Below, one piece after another: positions 12,305-21,016 of a stretch of DNA of 41,072 bases (the stretch's first letter is position 1; each line of letters opens with the position of its first letter). The notes beneath the pieces are model-generated. The model had not been told where the DNA came from. It did no database searches and was given only the letters and a program-made list of their open reading frames with translations. The translations under genes and the position numbers were made by a program. Location of the stretch: positions 1 through 41,072 of the forward strand of contig JAAZIN010000052.1 in assembly GCA_012800855.1 (NCBI GenBank). Reading direction: 5' to 3'. Source of the DNA: Bacillota bacterium (GTDB lineage: Bacteria; Bacillota; Dethiobacteria; DTU022).

Positions 12305-13219
12305 ATGGCGGGACGGGCAGTGCTCTGGCTGCTGGCGGCGGGGCTGGTTCTTTCAGCCTGCGCGGCAGGCTGCCGGGCGGCGGATCGGCCGGTGGCGAAG
12401 GTTAACCATGTGCTCATTTCAGAGGGGGAGCTGCGGCGCTTCATCAATTTGCTGCAGCTCTGCAACCCGGAGGCGTCACCGCCGGAGGAGAGGCTGCGCT
12501 CCCGGAGCGAGCAGGAAATTTTGCACATTTTGATTGGCTTTGAGCTGGTGAACCAGGCGGCGCAGCAGGCCGGGGTGCCCGTGTCCCCGGAAGAGCTTGG
12601 GGAAAGGAGGGAGCAGCTGCTGGAACAGCTGGTGCAGGCCCATTACGGGGGCTCCCGGGAGCAGCTTCACCGGCGGTGCAAAGAGCTGGGCCTGGCCCTG
12701 GAAGAGCTGGACATCCTGGCCCGCTACGAGCTGCAGGCGAGCGCTCTCCTGGAGCGCATCGGCGCCTCGCTGCAGGAGGCCGATCTGCTGCGCTTCGTGG
12801 AAGAGCACCCGGATCTGCTCTACCAGCCGGCGGCAGCCAGGCTCTACCGCTTTCGCTTCCTGGAAGAGCAGGAGGCCCGCGCCTGCCTCGAAGAACTGCA
12901 GGGCGGGGCGCCCGTGGAGGAGCTTGCCGCCCGCGAGGGGATGGACTGCGCCAGCCTGGGATGGGTTGCCGTAGACGACCCCTTTCTGAGCAGGGAGGTG
13001 CGTGAGAAGCTCTTCCCCCATCCCCGAGCCAGCACCGGCTGTGTCGTTGCCTCCGGGGAGCAGTATGAGCTCTACTGGGTGGAGGCGGCCAGGGAGCCGC
13101 GGCGACTCCCGCTTGCGGAAGCCCGGGAGGAGGCGGCCCTGCGGAAGAAGAGCCTTCTTTACGAGCAGTTTTATTACTCGCTCTGGAGTGACGGCCAGAT
13201 CGAGATCTACCTTCCCTGA
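12305..13219 (+). CDS. SurA/PrsA-like peptidyl-prolyl isomerase family lipoprotein
   Basis: Signal peptide MAGRAVLWLLAAGLVLSACAAGC, SurA_N-like region (VAKVNHVLISEGELRRFI) and PPIC-like tail. Confidence 0.7.
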   Translation: MAGRAVLWLLAAGLVLSACAAGCRAADRPVAKVNHVLISEGELRRFINLLQLCNPEASPPEERLRSRSEQEILHILIGFELVNQAAQQAGVPVSPEELGERREQLLEQLVQAHYGGSREQLHRRCKELGLALEELDILARYELQASALLERIGASLQEADLLRFVEEHPDLLYQPAAARLYRFRFLEEQEARACLEELQGGAPVEELAAREGMDCASLGWVAVDDPFLSREVREKLFPHPRASTGCVVASGEQYELYWVEAAREPRRLPLAEAREEAALRKKSLLYEQFYYSLWSDGQIEIYLP

Positions 13220-13229
13220 TGCGGCCAAT

Positions 13230-13259
13230 GCATAAAACCGCCAGTGGGGATGAATACTA
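13230..13259 (+). promoter_or_regulatory. Sigma-G-type promoter for spoVT
   Basis: GCATA-N18-AATACTA versus consensus GHATR-N18-CATWMTA (one mismatch in -10, exact spacing), about 50 nt upstream of spoVT. Confidence 0.7.
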
Positions 13260-13307
13260 CTTTCAGAACAGAGAGTTAATGCCTGGAACTACACAAAGGA
13301 GGAAACA

Positions 13308-13865
13308 ATGTTGAAAGCAACCGGTATTGTCAGGCGCATCGATGATCTTGGCCGGGTTGTCATCCCCAAGGAAATCCGCCGCACCTTGAAAATCAGGGAA
13401 GGAGATCCCCTGGAAATTTACGTGGACCGGGGAGGAGAGGTTATTTTAAAGAAGTACTCGCCCATTGGGGAGCTGGGGGATTTTGCCCAGGAGTATGCCG
13501 ATTCGCTCTATGAGGCCATGGGCCATATTTCATACATTGCCGACAGGGATACAATCATTGCCGTGGCCGGTGCGCCCAAAAAGGAGTTTATCAACCGCCC
13601 CGTGAGCAGCGCCGTGGAGAAGGTCATGGAGAGCCGGAAGAGCGTGCTGATTAACAATACGGCGGAACACCAGTATTATCAAGGGGCTGACGACATCATG
13701 GGCCCCCGCTTTGCCAACGAGGTCATTGCGCCCATCATCGCGGAAGGCGACCCCATCGGAGCGGTGGTCATGGGCAGCCGCGACCCCGCGGTCAAGATGA
13801 CCGACCTGGAGCTCAAGCTCGTGGAAACGGCGGCCTCATTCCTGGCCAAGCAGATGGAGCAGTAG
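13308..13865 (+). CDS. spoVT: Stage V sporulation protein T (AbrB/MazE N-term + GAF)
   Basis: MLKATGIVRRIDDLGRVVIPKEIRRTLKIREGDPLEIYVDRGGEVILKKYSPI. Confidence 0.96.
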   Translation: MLKATGIVRRIDDLGRVVIPKEIRRTLKIREGDPLEIYVDRGGEVILKKYSPIGELGDFAQEYADSLYEAMGHISYIADRDTIIAVAGAPKKEFINRPVSSAVEKVMESRKSVLINNTAEHQYYQGADDIMGPRFANEVIAPIIAEGDPIGAVVMGSRDPAVKMTDLELKLVETAASFLAKQMEQ

Positions 13866-13950
13866 CCGGGCTGGTTTAAGCCTTAAGATGCTGATATAAT
13901 ACAATCAATATATAAAAAAAGAGCAGGGGAAGAGGAAGGAAGGAAGAGCT

Positions 13951-15579
13951 TTGTCGAGCCACAGCAAGTTTATCCGGGGCGCGGCCATTCTGGCCGTGGC
14001 CGGGATAGGCGTCCGCCTCATCGGCGCGGTGATGAAAATATGGCTGGCGAGGATCGTGGGGGAGGAAGGAATCGGCCTCTACCAGATGTCCTACCCCATT
14101 TATTCCACCTTGCTGGCCATTTCCACTGCGGGGATCCCGGTGGCCGTATCCAAGCTGGTTGCTGAAAATATTACCGTCGAGGATTATCGCGGCGCGATGC
14201 GGGTATTTCGCATCGCCCTTTTGATCTTAACCCTGACGGGCCTGGCCATCAGCCTGCTTCTTTTCTTCGGCGCCCCTCTCATTGTCCGCATTTCGGACAG
14301 CGATCCCCGGGCGGTCTATGCCATCATGGCCATCTCCCCGGCCATATTTTTTGTTACGGTGATGTCGGCGCTGCGCGGCTTTTTCCAGGGGCAGCAGTAT
14401 ATGCTCCCCACCGCAGCCTCCCAGGTCATCGAGCAGGTGGGACGAGCCGTTGTCTCCCTGCTCCTGGCGGTGACGCTGCTCAGCCGGGGGCTGGAGTATG
14501 CCGCCGCCGGCGCCGCTTTTGGCACGGCGGCCGGGGGCTTTCTCGGCCTGCTCCTGCTTCTGCCGGTGTACTACCTGCGCCGCCCCGCATTTATGGCCCG
14601 AATGCGGGCGCAGCGAAAGGGGAGGCTGCTGCCGGCGGGGCGGATTGTCCGCAGCATCTTTAGCCTCTCCATTCCCATTACCTTCGGCTCCCTCATCATG
14701 CCGCTGCTCACTCTCATCGACCAGCTCATTGTTCCCGGGCGGCTGAAAGCCATCGGCTACCTTTACGCGGAAGCCACCAGGCTCTACGGGCAGCTTACCG
14801 GCATGGCCGGTTCGGTGGTCTACTTCCCCAACGTGGTCACCCTGGCCTTGAGCATGGCCCTGGTGCCGGCCATCTCGGAGGCGGTGACTTTGCGCAGCCG
14901 CGAGCTAGTGAGGAGCCGCACATCCGTTTCCGTAAAGTTGACCGCCTTTTTCTCCCTCCCGGCGGCGGTGGGTCTCTACCTGCTGGCTACGCCGGTGATC
15001 ATCCTGCTCTTTGGCGCAAAACATGCCTCGGCAGGCTATGCCCTGGCCTACATGTCCTGGTCGGTTATTCCCCTCTGCTTCTATGTTTCCACCACGGGGA
15101 TACTGCAGGGGCTGGGCAAGACCATGACCCCGGTAATAAACATGGCCCTTGGCGGCGCCGTAAAAGCGGCCCTGGCCTGGCATCTCACGGCCGTTCCCTC
15201 CCTGCATATCGGCGGCGCGGCGCTGGCCTCGGTCATAGGCACGGCAGTGGCGGCGGTGCTCAATCTCTGGGCCGTGGCCCGCGCCACGGGATGGCGCTTC
15301 CGCCCGGTCGAGCTGCTGCTGGTCCCAGCCTTTGCCGTTGCCGCCATGTCCGCGGCGGTCTCTTTAAGCTACCGCTTCTTCATGGGCTGCCTGGGGCCGG
15401 CTTATTCCTTCAGCCTGGCCAACGGCGTGGCCACCCTGGCGGCCATTGCCCTGGGGATTATTGTTTACGGTCTCTTTCTCCTGCTAACCGGCAGCCTGAC
15501 GCGGGAAGAGCTGGAGCTGCTCCCCCGCATTGGGCCGCGGCTGGCCGATCTGGCGGAGCGGTGGAAAATACTGCGATAG
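13951..15579 (+). CDS. SpoVB/YabM-like polysaccharide biosynthesis (MOP) flippase
   Basis: 542 aa polytopic protein; FIRGAAILAVAGIGVRLIGAVMKIWLARIVGEEGIGLYQMSYPIY; follows spoVT as yabM does. Confidence 0.88.
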   Translation: MSSHSKFIRGAAILAVAGIGVRLIGAVMKIWLARIVGEEGIGLYQMSYPIYSTLLAISTAGIPVAVSKLVAENITVEDYRGAMRVFRIALLILTLTGLAISLLLFFGAPLIVRISDSDPRAVYAIMAISPAIFFVTVMSALRGFFQGQQYMLPTAASQVIEQVGRAVVSLLLAVTLLSRGLEYAAAGAAFGTAAGGFLGLLLLLPVYYLRRPAFMARMRAQRKGRLLPAGRIVRSIFSLSIPITFGSLIMPLLTLIDQLIVPGRLKAIGYLYAEATRLYGQLTGMAGSVVYFPNVVTLALSMALVPAISEAVTLRSRELVRSRTSVSVKLTAFFSLPAAVGLYLLATPVIILLFGAKHASAGYALAYMSWSVIPLCFYVSTTGILQGLGKTMTPVINMALGGAVKAALAWHLTAVPSLHIGGAALASVIGTAVAAVLNLWAVARATGWRFRPVELLLVPAFAVAAMSAAVSLSYRFFMGCLGPAYSFSLANGVATLAAIALGIIVYGLFLLLTGSLTREELELLPRIGPRLADLAERWKILR

Positions 15580-15595
15580 CGAGGTAGCAGGCGAC

Positions 15596-16756
15596 ATGGG
15601 CAAGATCATCATTATCGGCTTGGGTCCGGGCCATCCCCGCCATCTTACCCTGGCGGCGCGGCGGGCGCTGCTGCGGGGCGGGCCCCTTTACTTTAAGACG
15701 GGAGCGCACCCCGCCGCCCACTACTGCCGGAGGAGGGGAGTACGCTTCCGGGCCCTGGATCGCTTTGCCGCTGCGCCGCGCCTGGTGGGCCCTCTCCTGA
15801 TGGCGGCGGCGGCGCGGCATCCCAGGATCAGCTATGCCGTCCCCGGCCACCCCCTGGAGGGCGATGAAGTGGTGAGGTACCTGCTGCGCCAGGCCCCGGC
15901 GCGCGGCCACCGGCTCAAGCTTATCCCCGGGGCCAGCCTGCTGCCGCCGGGGGCGGAGGGATCGCTGCGGCGCCTGGAGAAGATCATGGTCCTGCTCCGC
16001 TCTCCCCGGGGCTGCCCCTGGGACCGGGAGCAGACGCACCGCAGCCTGCGGGGCTGCCTCATTGAAGAGGCCTACGAGGTTGTCGCCGCCATTGACCGGA
16101 ATGACTACGAGGCCCTGCAGGAGGAGCTGGGGGATCTGCTGCTGCAGGTAGTCTTTCACAGCGAAATTGCCCGCGAAGCGGGGCGCTTTGACCTGGAGGC
16201 GGTCATCGACGGCATTGCGGCCAAGCTCATCCGCCGCCATCCCCATGTTTTTGGGCGGATGCGAGAGAGCACTCCCGCCGGCGCCATTGGCCGCTGGGAG
16301 CAAGCCAAGGAGCGGGAGAAAGCTGCCGGAGCGGCGGGCCTGGCAGGGGTTGATCCCGCCCTGCCGGCGCTGCTTGGCGCATACAAGGTCCAGAAGAAGG
16401 CGGCGGCGCTCGGCTTTGACTGGCCCTCCCTGGAGGGGGCGGTGGAGAAGCTGAAGGAAGAGGCGGCGGAGCTGATGGATGCATACCGCCAGGAGGATCC
16501 GGGCAGAATAGAAGAAGAATTTGGCGATTTTCTCTTTGCCGCGGTCAACGTGGCCCGCTTTTTAAAGGTGAACCCGGAGATGGCCCTGGGAAAGGCGCTG
16601 CGCAAATTCCAGGTCCGCTTTGCCCATGTCACCGCGAGAGTGGCCGAAACAAGGCGCCCTTTCAGCAGCTTCTCCCTGGAGCAGCTGGATCTCTGGTGGG
16701 AAGAGGCCAAGGGTGGAGGGGAAAAATATCCAAAAAAGCAGGATTCATCAACATAA
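15596..16756 (+). CDS. mazG: YabN-like: truncated tetrapyrrole methylase domain fused to MazG NTP pyrophosphohydrolase
   Basis: N-term MGKIIIIGLGPGHPRHLTLAARRAL and YAVPGHPLEGDEVVRYLL; C-term LRSPRGCPWDREQTHRSLRGCLIEEAYEVVAAID and EEFGDFLFAAVNVAR. Start trimmed from 15530. Confidence 0.92.
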   Translation: MGKIIIIGLGPGHPRHLTLAARRALLRGGPLYFKTGAHPAAHYCRRRGVRFRALDRFAAAPRLVGPLLMAAAARHPRISYAVPGHPLEGDEVVRYLLRQAPARGHRLKLIPGASLLPPGAEGSLRRLEKIMVLLRSPRGCPWDREQTHRSLRGCLIEEAYEVVAAIDRNDYEALQEELGDLLLQVVFHSEIAREAGRFDLEAVIDGIAAKLIRRHPHVFGRMRESTPAGAIGRWEQAKEREKAAGAAGLAGVDPALPALLGAYKVQKKAAALGFDWPSLEGAVEKLKEEAAELMDAYRQEDPGRIEEEFGDFLFAAVNVARFLKVNPEMALGKALRKFQVRFAHVTARVAETRRPFSSFSLEQLDLWWEEAKGGGEKYPKKQDSST

Positions 16757-16824
16757 TAGCGAATTAGCAAAGTCAAGGTGAAAAATTTGCTTCCATCACT
16801 TAATTTACAACCAGGAGGGAACAA

Positions 16825-17100
16825 GTGGTGAACAAGTCTGAACTGATCGGTTTGGTATCGGAAAAGACCGAAATGGCGAAGAAAGACGTGGAAAAGGTAG
16901 TCAACGCCGTAATCGAGAGCATTGTTGATGCCGTGGCCAAGGATGAAAAGGTGCAGCTGGTGGGATTCGGCACTTTTGAAAAGAGGCACCGCGCCGCGCG
17001 CAAAGGGCGCAACCCGGCGACGAACGAGGAGATCACCATCCCGGCGCTGAGCGTGCCCGTCTTTAAAGCAGGCAAGGCCTTCAAGGATAAGGTGAAGTAA
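16825..17100 (+). CDS. hup: DNA-binding protein HU
   Basis: VNKSELIGLVSEKTEMAKKDVEKVVNAVI ... GFGTFEKRHRAARKGRNPATNEEITIPA. Confidence 0.96.
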   Translation: MVNKSELIGLVSEKTEMAKKDVEKVVNAVIESIVDAVAKDEKVQLVGFGTFEKRHRAARKGRNPATNEEITIPALSVPVFKAGKAFKDKVK

Positions 17101-17128
17101 GAGGTTCATCGGGAAAGAAAGCTTTCGC

Positions 17129-17160
17129 GGCCGCCTTCGCTAGAAGGCGGCCTTTTGGCT
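17129..17160 (+). terminator. Rho-independent terminator after HU
   Basis: GGCCGCCTTCGCTAGAAGGCGGCCTTTTGGCTTTT. Confidence 0.8.
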
Positions 17161-17234
17161 TTTGGAGGGGTATAAAGCCCGCCTTTGGGGAAAATAAATA
17201 ATGCCTTTAACAACTGGCAAAGCTGGTGACCAAC

Positions 17235-18191
17235 ATGTCTCGCTTGCTGCGGGCTGTTTTGCTGCTGCTATGCGCGGCGCTGGCGATTGCTGCCGGTTGC
17301 CGGCGCCAGAAGGAGGCTGCGCCGCCGCCCCTTCCCGAAGCGCTGCGGGAGTACCAGGGGCGGGAGCCGCGGCTGAGAGTCTACCTGCACGAAAGCGGCA
17401 CCATTGCGGAGATGGACTTTGAAGACTACATTGCCGGCGTGGTGGCCGCGGAAATGGATCCGCAGTGGCCGGAAAGCGCTCTCGGCGCCCAGGCCATCAT
17501 CGCCCGCACCTTCACCCTGCAGAAAATCAAGGAAAGCGGCGGCCTGCCGGAGCGCAATGCCCATGCCTCCACCGATTTCAAGGAATTCCAGGCCTACAGC
17601 GCGGAGCGGATCAACGATCGCGTCCGCCAGGCCGTGGAGAAGACGCGCGGCATGGTGGCCCTTTACAACGGCGATTACATCAAGGCCTGGTTCCATGCCT
17701 ATGCCGGCCCGCGAACGGCCTTGCCCGATGAGGGACTGGACTACGAGGGGGGGAATCCTCCCTACATCCAGATCGTTGACAGCCCCGCGGAAAAGATCAT
17801 TCCTGAAGAGGAGAAGAACTGGAGCGCCTCCTTCCCCCTGGCCCAGGTGCAGGCCGCGGTGCGGGGGGTAACTGGGGAGGACCCCGGCCCCGTGCAGAAC
17901 GCGGAGATCAGCGAGAAAGGGCCTTCCGGCCGGGCGACAAAAATTAAAATCAATGACGTGGATGTGTCCGCCCCCTCGCTGAGGCTGGCCCTGGGAAGTA
18001 CCGAGATGCGCTCCACCTTTATCGAAGAGATTGAGCTGGGCGAGGGAGGGCTCTACCTTGCCGGCACCGGCTACGGCCACGGCGTAGGCATGTGCCAGTG
18101 GGGCGCGCGGGCGCTGGCCGAAGAGGGCCGTTCCCCCGAGGAGATCGTCAACTACTTCTACCGCGATATCACCCTGGCCAAGGCCTGGTAG
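17235..18191 (+). CDS. SpoIID/LytB-domain lipoprotein
   Basis: Lipobox-like ...AIAAGC; EDYIAGVVAAEMDPQWPESALGAQAIIARTF; GTGYGHGVGMCQWGARALAEEGRSPEEIVNYFYRDI. Confidence 0.88.
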   Translation: MSRLLRAVLLLLCAALAIAAGCRRQKEAAPPPLPEALREYQGREPRLRVYLHESGTIAEMDFEDYIAGVVAAEMDPQWPESALGAQAIIARTFTLQKIKESGGLPERNAHASTDFKEFQAYSAERINDRVRQAVEKTRGMVALYNGDYIKAWFHAYAGPRTALPDEGLDYEGGNPPYIQIVDSPAEKIIPEEEKNWSASFPLAQVQAAVRGVTGEDPGPVQNAEISEKGPSGRATKIKINDVDVSAPSLRLALGSTEMRSTFIEEIELGEGGLYLAGTGYGHGVGMCQWGARALAEEGRSPEEIVNYFYRDITLAKAW

Positions 18192-18312
18192 TTGAGAGGT
18201 GAGAGGTGGGAAGTTGGAGGTGGGAGATGGCGATGTCCCCAAGGCCCTCTTTTTGATGACTTGCATGCATATTGGTACCGGCAAAGGCAATGTTATCTTT
18301 TTTAGGATCTAG

Positions 18313-18332
18313 GGGCGGCTCATGAGCCGCCC
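18313..18332. repeat. Perfect palindrome GGGCGGCTCATGAGCCGCCC
   Basis: Direct reading: 20-bp self-complementary sequence between the SpoIID-like gene and purC. Confidence 0.7.
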
Positions 18333-18349
18333 GGCAGCTTTCCGCTACT

Positions 18350-18382
18350 AAAAACGCGGGCGGGCTTCCATGCCCGCCCGCG
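18350..18382 (-). terminator. Rho-independent terminator of purC
   Basis: Minus strand: CGCGGGCGGGCATGGAAGCCCGCCCGCG followed by TTTTTAG. Confidence 0.8.
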
Positions 18383-18393
18383 GTCTGCTTTTC

Positions 18394-19065
18394 CTATCCG
18401 AGGAAGGCCGCGGCCAGCTCGTGCGGCAGCAGCACCCGGCCGTGTCGCAAAACGCGCATACCGTCGCCGGAGATCTCGTCAATAATGAGGATCCGGCCTT
18501 CGGCCTTCCCAAACTCGTACTTGATATCGATGAGCTCGAGCCCTTTTTCCCCAAGCTTCCCCTTAATCAAGGCCGTGGCCTCCCGGGCGGTCTTCTTCAT
18601 GTAGGCGCACTCCTCCGGAGAAGCGATATGCAGCGCCGCCATAGTCTCTTCGCTAATCGGCGGGTCGCCGCGCTGGTCATCCTTCAGGGTAAACTCCACC
18701 AGCGAGGGCAGCGGCATGCCCTCGGTGGCGTACTGGCCGTAGCGGCGGACAAAGCTGCCCCAGGCTTTCACGCGGCAGATTACCTCCAGCCCGAATGAGC
18801 GAGCCTTTTTTACCAGGAGGCAGTTCTCTTCCGGGCCGGGGCCGAGGTAATGCGTGGGGATGCCGCCCTCCTCCAGCAATTGGAAAAAGTAGACCGAAAG
18901 GCGCAGCGAGGCGCTGCCCTTGCCGGCAAGCTGGCCTACTACTTCATTGCCCCCGGGATCGAGGATTTCTCCTGTTCCGGTAACGCTGTCCTTGAAGCGC
19001 AGCAGGAGCCGATCCTCGCCGTAGGCAAGAACGTCCTTTGTTTTGCCGCGGTATAGAATATCCAT
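18394..19065 (-). CDS. purC: Phosphoribosylaminoimidazole-succinocarboxamide synthase
   Basis: YRGKTKDVLAYGEDRLLLRFKDSVTGTG; VICRVKAWGSFVRRYG; PLPSLVEFTLKDDQRGDPPI; LIDIKYEFGKAEGRILIIDEIS. Confidence 0.95.
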   Translation of the reverse strand: MDILYRGKTKDVLAYGEDRLLLRFKDSVTGTGEILDPGGNEVVGQLAGKGSASLRLSVYFFQLLEEGGIPTHYLGPGPEENCLLVKKARSFGLEVICRVKAWGSFVRRYGQYATEGMPLPSLVEFTLKDDQRGDPPISEETMAALHIASPEECAYMKKTAREATALIKGKLGEKGLELIDIKYEFGKAEGRILIIDEISGDGMRVLRHGRVLLPHELAAAFLG

Positions 19066-19193
19066 GGCACCATCCCTTTCTCTTCTCCCATTGTGCTCCG
19101 CTTTTTCTTCGCTACGGGCTCCGGTAATCCTCCTGCAGTTTACCCCTTTTTTGCCGCTTCCAAACCACCGCGCTGCCTCCTTCCTGTCATTAA

Positions 19194-19222
19194 GACATAA
19201 ACATGGAACAAGCTCATATAAT
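19194..19222 (+). promoter_or_regulatory. Candidate sigma-E promoter upstream of yabP
   Basis: GACATAAA, spacer, CATATAAT (compare sigma-E -10 CATAnAnT); spacing slightly short. Confidence 0.4.
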
Positions 19223-19260
19223 TAATTGGAAAAAGATGAGCGGCGCAAGGAGGGGATGGC

Positions 19261-19551
19261 ATGGAGGAGAAATACGGCTATCGCGGCGGGCAGCACCGGC
19301 TGGTCATCGAGAACAGGGAGCGCACCGAGATTACCGGCGTGGTTCACGTGGACAGCTTTGACGACGAAGAGGTGATCATGGAGACGGAACTGGGCCTGCT
19401 GGCGGTGCGCGGCGAGAATCTGCACATCAAGCACCTGAACCTGGATCAGGGCGAGATCTCCATAGAGGGCTACATCCTGGAGCTGGCCTACGCCGAGGAG
19501 AAGCACCCTCGGGCGCGGGGCAAAAACCTGCTGGAGAGGCTCTTTAAATAG
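19261..19551 (+). CDS. yabP: Sporulation protein YabP
   Basis: HRLVIENRERTEITGVVHVDSFDDEEVIMETELGLLAVRGENLHIKHLNLDQGEISIEGYI. Confidence 0.93.
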   Translation: MEEKYGYRGGQHRLVIENRERTEITGVVHVDSFDDEEVIMETELGLLAVRGENLHIKHLNLDQGEISIEGYILELAYAEEKHPRARGKNLLERLFK

Positions 19552-19940
19552 TGGCCGCTCCGGCCCTGCAGCAGCTCATTGCCTTTCTGGAAGCGGCGGC
19601 CCTGGGAGCGATTTATGCCGCCGTTTACGATGTTTACCGCTCGCTGCGCCTGCAGTTCCGGCACCTCCCCGCCGTCCTTTCAGTCACCGCGGACTGCCTC
19701 TTCTGGGCTGCCGCTGCGGCGGCGACGATCCTCTTTTTGTTCTACCGGCGCCAGGGAGAAATACATGCCTACACCTACGGTGGGCTGGCCGGTGGCTTTA
19801 TCTTGTACTTCTATTTCTTAAGCGGCTACCTGCTCCCTTACTGGCGGAGGGGCTTTGCCTTCCTGCTCCGCCTGGGGCGGCGGGGCGAAGGCGCTCCCGC
19901 CGGCCCAGGCAGGATCTTTCCCCCCAGGCGGCGAAAATAG
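19551..19940 (+). CDS. yabQ: Spore cortex biosynthesis protein YabQ
   Basis: GTG start overlaps the yabP stop (TAGTG); short polytopic protein with YDVYRSLRLQFRH and TADCLFWAAAA; position after yabP. Confidence 0.88.
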   Translation: MAAPALQQLIAFLEAAALGAIYAAVYDVYRSLRLQFRHLPAVLSVTADCLFWAAAAAATILFLFYRRQGEIHAYTYGGLAGGFILYFYFLSGYLLPYWRRGFAFLLRLGRRGEGAPAGPGRIFPPRRRK

Positions 19941-19988
19941 GAAGCAGGCGGGGCCCGACAGGCCCACTGCCTACTAGACTAGGGGGAT

Positions 19989-20327
19989 GTGGTGCCCATT
20001 AGTAGGAGGAGACGGAAGGACTTGAAGGGGGTGGCCCCCTTTCCCCGCCGCCGGCAGAAAAGCTACGGCTACGCCAGGCTGCTGACCCTCTCCGGCGCCC
20101 TTTTATTCTGCTTTCTCCTGGCCGTGGCGGCGGTACAGGTGTTTCAACACCGCCGGCTGCAGCGGGAGCTGGCTGCGGCGGAGCAGCGGGTCTCTGAATA
20201 CGAGTCTCGCAACAGGGAAATGGCCGAAGAGATTGCCCGGCTCCATGAGCCCGATTATATCGAGCTGCTGGCGCGAAAGCTGGGCCTGGTCAAGCCCGGG
20301 GAGATAGTGTACCGGCTTGATGATTGA
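19989..20327 (+). CDS. divIC: Septum formation initiator (DivIC/FtsL-like)
   Basis: Single TM followed by a coiled coil, C-term EPDYIELLARKLGLVKPGEIVYRL; yabQ-divIC-yabR synteny. Confidence 0.9.
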   Translation: MVPISRRRRKDLKGVAPFPRRRQKSYGYARLLTLSGALLFCFLLAVAAVQVFQHRRLQRELAAAEQRVSEYESRNREMAEEIARLHEPDYIELLARKLGLVKPGEIVYRLDD

Positions 20328-20398
20328 CAAAGGATTCGAAAAAGTTATAATAACCTTAGGCTTAAGCAAGTTTTATGCAAGGAGGATTTTTTAACGGC

Positions 20399-20776
20399 AT
20401 GCCCGTAGAGGTTGGCAGCATTGTGGAAGGGGTGGTCACGGGGATTACCAAATTTGGCGCCTTTGTCACCCTGCCCGGGGGAGAGACCGGGCTGGTGCAC
20501 ATCTCGGAAGTGGCCAATTCCTACGTCAAGGACATTCACGATTATCTCAAGAAGTCCGACCTGGTCAAGGTAAAGGTGCTCTCGGTGGACGACAACGGCA
20601 AAATCGGCCTCTCCATTCGCCAGGCAATGGCCGATGCGCGCAAAAAGGAGCGGGCTTCCTTTGAAGACAAGCTGGCCCGCTTCCTGAAGGAGAGCGACGA
20701 AAAGCTGCAGCACCTGAAGCGGAATAACGAACCCAGGAGAAGAGGCCGGGGGACGTATCGCGAAGCTTACTATTAG
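20399..20776 (+). CDS. S1 RNA-binding domain protein (YabR-like)
   Basis: MPVEVGSIVEGVVTGITKFGAFVTLPGGETGLVHISEVANSYVKDI. The SD AAGGAGG lies inside the track ORF (start 20375), so ATG 20399 is preferred. Confidence 0.92.
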   Translation: MPVEVGSIVEGVVTGITKFGAFVTLPGGETGLVHISEVANSYVKDIHDYLKKSDLVKVKVLSVDDNGKIGLSIRQAMADARKKERASFEDKLARFLKESDEKLQHLKRNNEPRRRGRGTYREAYY

Positions 20777-20801
20777 TCCCCTCCGCCGCGCCACAGGTCT
20801 T

Positions 20802-20829
20802 GAAAAAAACACCGCCAAGGTGTTTTTTT
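20802..20829 (+). terminator. Rho-independent terminator after yabR
   Basis: AAAAAAACACCGCCAAGGTGTTTTTTT. Confidence 0.85.
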
Positions 20830-21016
20830 ATGCCCTTTTTGCCCTTCAACAGATGCACTCACATCTTCTCTTCTTATTTCGATTTCATTGGACGCGTCTA
20901 GCCATAAAGGAATAGGCGCACGGTGTCATCCCCGTTCAGAAAGTAGCGGGAAGGATGGTTAATCGGTGAGGCCTGGCCCCATTTGTCGCAAAAAAATTTT
21001 TTGTCCCCTACTGAAT

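Noticed and set aside
17168-17215. GTATA...GGGGAAAATA as a sigma-F promoter for the SpoIID-like gene
   Set aside because: Half-sites look suggestive, but the spacing is about 13 nt rather than 15-16, so I do not call it.
17268-18290. 340-aa minus-strand ORF opposite the SpoIID-like gene
   Set aside because: Antisense shadow; the plus-strand frame has clear SpoIID/LytB motifs.
19066-19260. Possible purine riboswitch upstream of minus-strand purC
   Set aside because: No recognisable three-way-junction core or conserved purine-aptamer loop sequences on the minus strand.
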